From: Rhynchopus sp. YZ270_cl-10
Taxonomy: Eukaryota > Euglenozoa > Diplonemea > Diplonemida > Diplonemidae
DNA: 64,000 nt
Assembly: GCA_964035575.1 (NCBI GenBank)
Contig: OZ037920.1
Span: 124,001 to 188,000 of the forward strand
Direction: 5' to 3'
The notes beneath the pieces are model-generated. The model was given only the letters and a program-made list of their open reading frames with translations, was not told the origin of the DNA and searched no databases. The position numbers and the translations under genes were made by a program. Of the stretch, positions 62,394-64,000 are shown in pieces. Position 1 is the first letter of the stretch, and every line of letters starts with the position of its first letter.

Positions 62394-64000
62394 TCACTTA
62401 CTGATGGAGCTGAACGGACGCTTCTTGCTTGCCTCTACGTTGTCCTCCTTCTCAGCAAACACCTTCGGCTCCTGTACGTTTTTGGTGGGGTTGGTTTTGG
62501 GTCTTTAAAAAACAATGTGACATGTACAGGTATGACTTTACAGTACAAAATATGTTTGCCATCCAAAAACGTCACCAAAATCCCCACATCCGCTGAACCT
62601 TTTTTTGGCCTCCAAATTTTTTGGGTGCGTTTTCTTTGTCCTTTCTAAATGATATTCCACTCGCTGCGCTCATGGGGATTAGTACACTTCTGACCCCACG
62701 ACGCACTGCGTTAAATTGTGGAAATACAATTTAACGGTGATGATAAGTTGTTTTTTGAGAAAAATTGTTGGGACAGTGTAGTTGCCACATGTGCAAGCAC
62801 CACAAGTCCCTAAAGTCACTCACGTAATAGTTCTGTGCTAGCTTGCCATACCGTGTACGCAGTGTCTACGTATTGCGGGTTGCGTTCTGCCTCCTCCTTG
62901 TGTGCGAGCAGGGCAGGTACAGGGTCTTCGTTACGCATAGTGGTCTGCGACACCATGTCCGGCAGGTACTGACGCAGGAAGCTGTGTTGGAAGAAAAAAA
63001 AATAGAAGTTGGCCCCCGCAAGAAATAACGCTGCAACTCTGCTGATCGAATCAAAAAGAAAAACTTGAAAACGACAAATGCGCCTCTCGTTGTGGACATC
63101 AATAAATACAACAGATGTCTATTGAGACTCTGCTCAGGTTCTCTGATAGCTTCATGAATAGGTAACATAACACCGGGGGGTTCGTTACGTCGCAAAAATA
63201 GGAGAAAAAAAATGGGTACATACGCCTGTTTTGCAGTGATGACACCCTGCCCCGCTTCGGACTGTTTTTTGTTCTGCGCAACCGGGTTGTATGTGTCAGA
63301 GCGGGTGCGCTTTTGTTGGCGTGGGTTTTCTGCCGCTTCTATTGCGTTGTGGATGTCCTTTTCACTTTGCGGGCAGAGGATTTCGCCTACGTGTGTGGAG
63401 TGTGCGACGTGGCGCTTTCGCCTCTGTAGTGCAGGCATGACACCGCCATTTGAAGCCACCGGGTCATAGAAGACATGGCAGTTCCCATCCTGCGAGCCAA
63501 CAAAGATCTGGTTGACCGCACTGCTCCACACAATCTGCGACACCGACCCCACCCCAACCGGCACATCGCGTACCACATTCATGTTCTGTGCGTCCATCAG
63601 CACTAATCTCCCGTGAGTGCCGTCCCGCGGATCCGCACCACTCCCGGTTGCCAGCACCTTGTCTCCGTGGCCAAAGACAATGGAGGTGTTATCATAGAAA
63701 CACTCTAACGTGCGTTCGGCAACAACCTTGCTTGTGTTCCGGGTGTCCCAAAGCTTGACCCCGCCCTCTTCTCCGCGGGAGGCTAGATAGCGTCCGTCGG
63801 CGCTGCTTGCGACGCAGGTTACAACGTTTTTCGCGCCGTGCGCTGCAATGGAAAGACTGGGGCGGGTGAACCTTGCATTGCGTTGCCATATATTGACCAT
63901 CCCGTCGTCACCACCGGAGATTATTGCCCGCTTGGGTCCGTTCAGGTCTGCGAAGGTGCAGCGTGCCTTCTTGCCGTTCTTCTTTCCATGGAGAAACGTT
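62394..64000 (-). CDS. WDR70: WDR70 homologue (C-terminal part; 5' end outside window)
   Basis: WD40 protein of the WDR70/gastrulation-defective family (nuclear; linked to ubiquitin ligase and DNA-damage functions in other eukaryotes). Exons in view: from beyond 64000 to 63224, 62981-62852, 62471-62394. Blades include GGDDGMVNIWQRNARFTRPS, YLASRGEEGGVKLWDTR and VNQIFVGSQDGNCHVFYDP, diagnostic for WDR70. The C-terminal tail aligns with the family end: RNPQYVDTAYT joined in phase 0 to EPKVFAEKEDN, finishing in a Lys/Arg-rich segment. Introns are 242 and 380 bp. Intron 1 has a degenerate stem-loop repeat and intron 2 has an 11-bp inverted repeat. Confidence 0.85.
62709..62736. repeat. 11-bp inverted repeat in WDR70 intron 2
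   Basis: Arms CGTTAAATTGT and ACAATTTAACG around a 6-nt loop, perfect pairing. Confidence 0.85.
63062..63100 (-). repeat. Stem-loop element H20 (degenerate)
   Basis: Loop ACGAGAGG kept with weak stems. Inside WDR70 intron 1. Confidence 0.45.

Overview
The window is nuclear DNA of a microbial eukaryote. It has GT-AG introns (about 70 bp to 1.1 kb), an alpha-tubulin, a eukaryotic-type GMP synthase, a WDR70 homologue and intergenic DNA full of homopolymer runs. Every gene I can support, about 18, lies on the minus strand. Such long one-way arrays are known from lineages that transcribe polycistronically (Euglenozoa, dinoflagellates). Ordinary GT-AG cis-introns, intronless secreted carbohydrate enzymes and tandem gene families make a diplonemid/euglenid-like euglenozoan a reasonable guess, but no spliced-leader gene is visible and the taxon is not proven.

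Layout, left to right (all genes read right to left). 1156-20752: five tandem paralogues of a six-transmembrane channel with two N-terminal EF-hands and a C-terminal cyclic-nucleotide-binding domain. The selectivity filters differ (GYG, GFG-G, GYG, GQG, GYG), while the C-linker/CNBD exons are almost identical at DNA level. 22415-25472: GMP synthase, whose last 22 codons sit in a separate exon behind a 1.08-kb intron packed with a (TACACAG)n array. 26839-28191: a divergent alpha-tubulin with Asn at position 40. 28400-39120: a surface/secreted block with an AA10 LPMO-GH5-transmembrane fusion, a secreted protein with Cys-rich modules plus a WD40 propeller, and a short LPMO copy made by segmental duplication. 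39613-43439: a small unknown protein and a four-exon cytosolic-type thiolase. 44981-50351: a long coiled-coil protein and a helical-repeat protein. 50974-54268: a tandem duplication of a KH-domain gene. 55404-56654: a membrane-anchored extracellular propeller. 57770-61342: a 1190-residue protein made of about 13 tandem GIY-YIG-like modules. 62394-64000: WDR70, running off the right edge.

The most interesting non-coding signal is a family of about 20 short stem-loops (about 44 nt; loop ACGAGAG in the transcript sense). They lie in 3' flanks, intergenic DNA and introns, all in the same orientation relative to the genes, and some stems show compensatory changes. Further same-orientation repeat families (A, B, D) share the spacers. 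Together with one-way gene order this suggests a transcript-level function (3'-end formation, trans-splicing or stability); that is inference.

Exon coordinates come from reading frames, splice dinucleotides, phase agreement and paralogue or family comparison, not from RNA data.
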